A stretch of 64,000 bases of DNA, taken from positions 992,001 through 1,056,000 of the forward strand of contig OZ244148.1 of NCBI GenBank assembly GCA_965216255.1, read 5' to 3'. This document shows positions 63,110 through 64,000 of the stretch, piece by piece. How positions within the stretch are numbered: position 1 is the first letter of the stretch; every line of letters starts with the position of its first letter. The translations under genes and the position numbers were made by a program. The notes under the pieces are model-generated. The model was given only the letters and a program-made list of their open reading frames with translations, was not told the origin of the DNA and searched no databases. Source of the stretch: G965216255 sp965216255. GTDB taxonomy: Bacteria; Bacteroidota; Rhodothermia; Rhodothermales; Bin80.

Positions 63110-64000
63110 TCCTGACGTATATCATGGTGGTATCCTGGGAGCCGTGGCGCATGCGCTGTCGAACCTCAGAAATATCCATACCCCCATCCAGCCAAATAAC
63201 GGGGGCAGTGTGCGTGAGACTGTGGGGGGTGATGCCCGGACGTGTAATGCCTGCTGCCGCCAGGTGTACCGTTACCCGACTGCGGATAGCCCGCGTGCTC
63301 AGCCGACTGCCCATGCTCCGGCGCCCGTGCGAGACAAAGAGAGGATCCGCCCCGTGGGGATTTGTACGGGTGCTCAGGTAGGATTCGACCCGTTGCTCCA
63401 CGCCTCCGGCGAGCGGCACCCGTTGATCCTTGGCGACGCGACCCTTCCCCTGGACACGGAGCATGGGCCCGTAAAGCGTTTGTTCCAGATCCCGGATATC
63501 GGCCCGGACAATCTCAATTTCACTGAGCCCGACGTAGAGCATGAAATGCACCATGGCGAGGTCACGTTTGCCGATTTGATCCGAGTCATCGACGGCACCA
63601 ATCAGCGCGGCAACCTCCACTTCAGTCAGCACTTGCCGGGAATGAGATGTAGGGCGTTTGTTCCCCTTGACGGACTTGGCAGGGTTGTGTGTAAGCAGGC
63701 TCACGGAGACCAGATACCGGCAGAAACTCCGCAGCGCTGTCAGATACGTTGAAACGGATACTTCACTCAGGCCCCGATCGTCCACCAGATACTTTTTGTA
63801 GCGCCCGATGTCGCCGCTGGTAAACCGGCAGCTGCCGCCCTCCAAGGCCGACCATTGCTGAAACGCATGGAGGCTCCGGCGATACGTTCCCACGGTTTCG
63901 CCGCTCTTATCCTCCAGGCACGCCGTCAGAAACAACTCGAGAAGCCGCTCGAGTTCCCGTAGGGTAACCGGCTCGCAATCGAGGTTTGCGGGTGAGCTGA
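63054..64000 (-). CDS. XerC/D-like tyrosine recombinase lacking both catalytic arginines (5' end beyond window)
   Basis: The frame is open past 63935 to the window edge, so at least 315 residues and truncated here. An N-terminal SAM-like core-binding domain (TVGTYRRSLHAFQQWSALEG, TYLTALRSFCRYLVSVSLLT) precedes the catalytic domain. The tetrad positions read: Arg I in YVGLSEIEIVRAD (usually GLRxSEL; here Ser), the beta-hairpin Lys in RVQGKGRVAKDQ, HSLTHT (usually HxLRHT; Arg II is Thr), His III in MRHGSQDTTMIYVR and the Tyr in the same block. Two of the essential residues are missing, so DNA cleavage should be impaired unless this is a family-specific variant. Tail lies in the 152-bp repeat, convergent with porQ copy B. 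Confidence 0.8.
   Translation of the reverse strand, partial: SSPANLDCEPVTLRELERLLELFLTACLEDKSGETVGTYRRSLHAFQQWSALEGGSCRFTSGDIGRYKKYLVDDRGLSEVSVSTYLTALRSFCRYLVSVSLLTHNPAKSVKGNKRPTSHSRQVLTEVEVAALIGAVDDSDQIGKRDLAMVHFMLYVGLSEIEIVRADIRDLEQTLYGPMLRVQGKGRVAKDQRVPLAGGVEQRVESYLSTRTNPHGADPLFVSHGRRSMGSRLSTRAIRSRVTVHLAAAGITRPGITPHSLTHTAPVIWLDGGMDISEVRQRMRHGSQDTTMIYVRKREALRLPSEGVPVPEVS

Noticed and set aside
1..64000. CRISPR arrays, rRNA and tRNA genes
   Set aside because: No regularly spaced repeats and no tRNA-like T-arm or rRNA-like sequence were seen on either strand by reading; a tRNAscan or Infernal run would settle it.

Overview
The window most likely comes from a member of the Rhodothermota (Rhodothermales-like, Bacteroidota superphylum). 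Three things point there. An nhaD-type antiporter and a pterin-4a-carbinolamine dehydratase gene sit inside a nuoJKLM...N complex I cluster, an arrangement reported for Rhodothermus marinus. There is a porQ gene of the type IX secretion system. There are also a very long SecA, a DUF5916 outer-membrane protein and secreted Gfo/Idh/MocA oxidoreductases. I see no rRNA, tRNA or CRISPR array.

Layout. 1-11.7 kb is housekeeping on the minus strand: phosphopantetheinyl transferase, superoxide dismutase, a PH/SHOCT-like protein, nuoN-pcd-nhaD-nuoM-nuoL-nuoK-nuoJ, and a DnaQ/GIY-YIG fusion nuclease. 11.7-13.5 kb holds a decayed phospholipase-D-like gene. mdh follows at 13.5 kb. 14.5-22.9 kb is an accessory island: a PARIS-like ATPase/DUF4435 pair just downstream of an 87-bp IS1595 relic, an ISNCY transposase remnant cut by a complete IS21 element, an AbiJ-NTD4-type gene and an IS1595 element. 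24.2-35.5 kb is mostly chromosomal: Smr protein, ECF sigma factor, DUF971 protein, PIG-L deacetylase, a broken phzF, a cystathionine gamma-synthase-like enzyme, galM and two Gfo/Idh/MocA genes.

The most striking part is 35.6-47.0 kb. One DUF5916 gene is split into two halves about 9.1 kb apart. The intervening DNA (37051-46148) is bounded by 39-bp inverted repeats (37/39 identical) and a 4-bp direct repeat TACC. Removing the insert and one TACC restores the reading frame through a conserved K-Y-G-I-T-S-D stretch. The insert looks like a composite transposon. Its cargo includes a tight three-gene operon encoding a DUF3696-like SMC/ABC-type ATPase, a TOPRIM-domain protein and a DUF262 (GmrSD/ParB-like) protein. 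I propose this operon as a candidate defence system; its function is inferred from domains and context only.

47.5-59.5 kb returns to housekeeping: an SDR reductase, a DsbA-like thioredoxin, two phosphohexomutases overlapping by ATGA, recN, secA and porQ. 59.4-63.1 kb is a graveyard of mobile DNA between two copies of a 152-bp sequence that includes the 3' end of porQ: a carB fragment, an IS1634-type transposase broken by a second IS1595 element, and its remains. The window ends inside a tyrosine recombinase gene that lacks both catalytic arginines. Pseudogenes with several frameshifts are unusually frequent (PLD, PhzF, DUF5916, several transposases), suggesting a genome under IS-driven decay.
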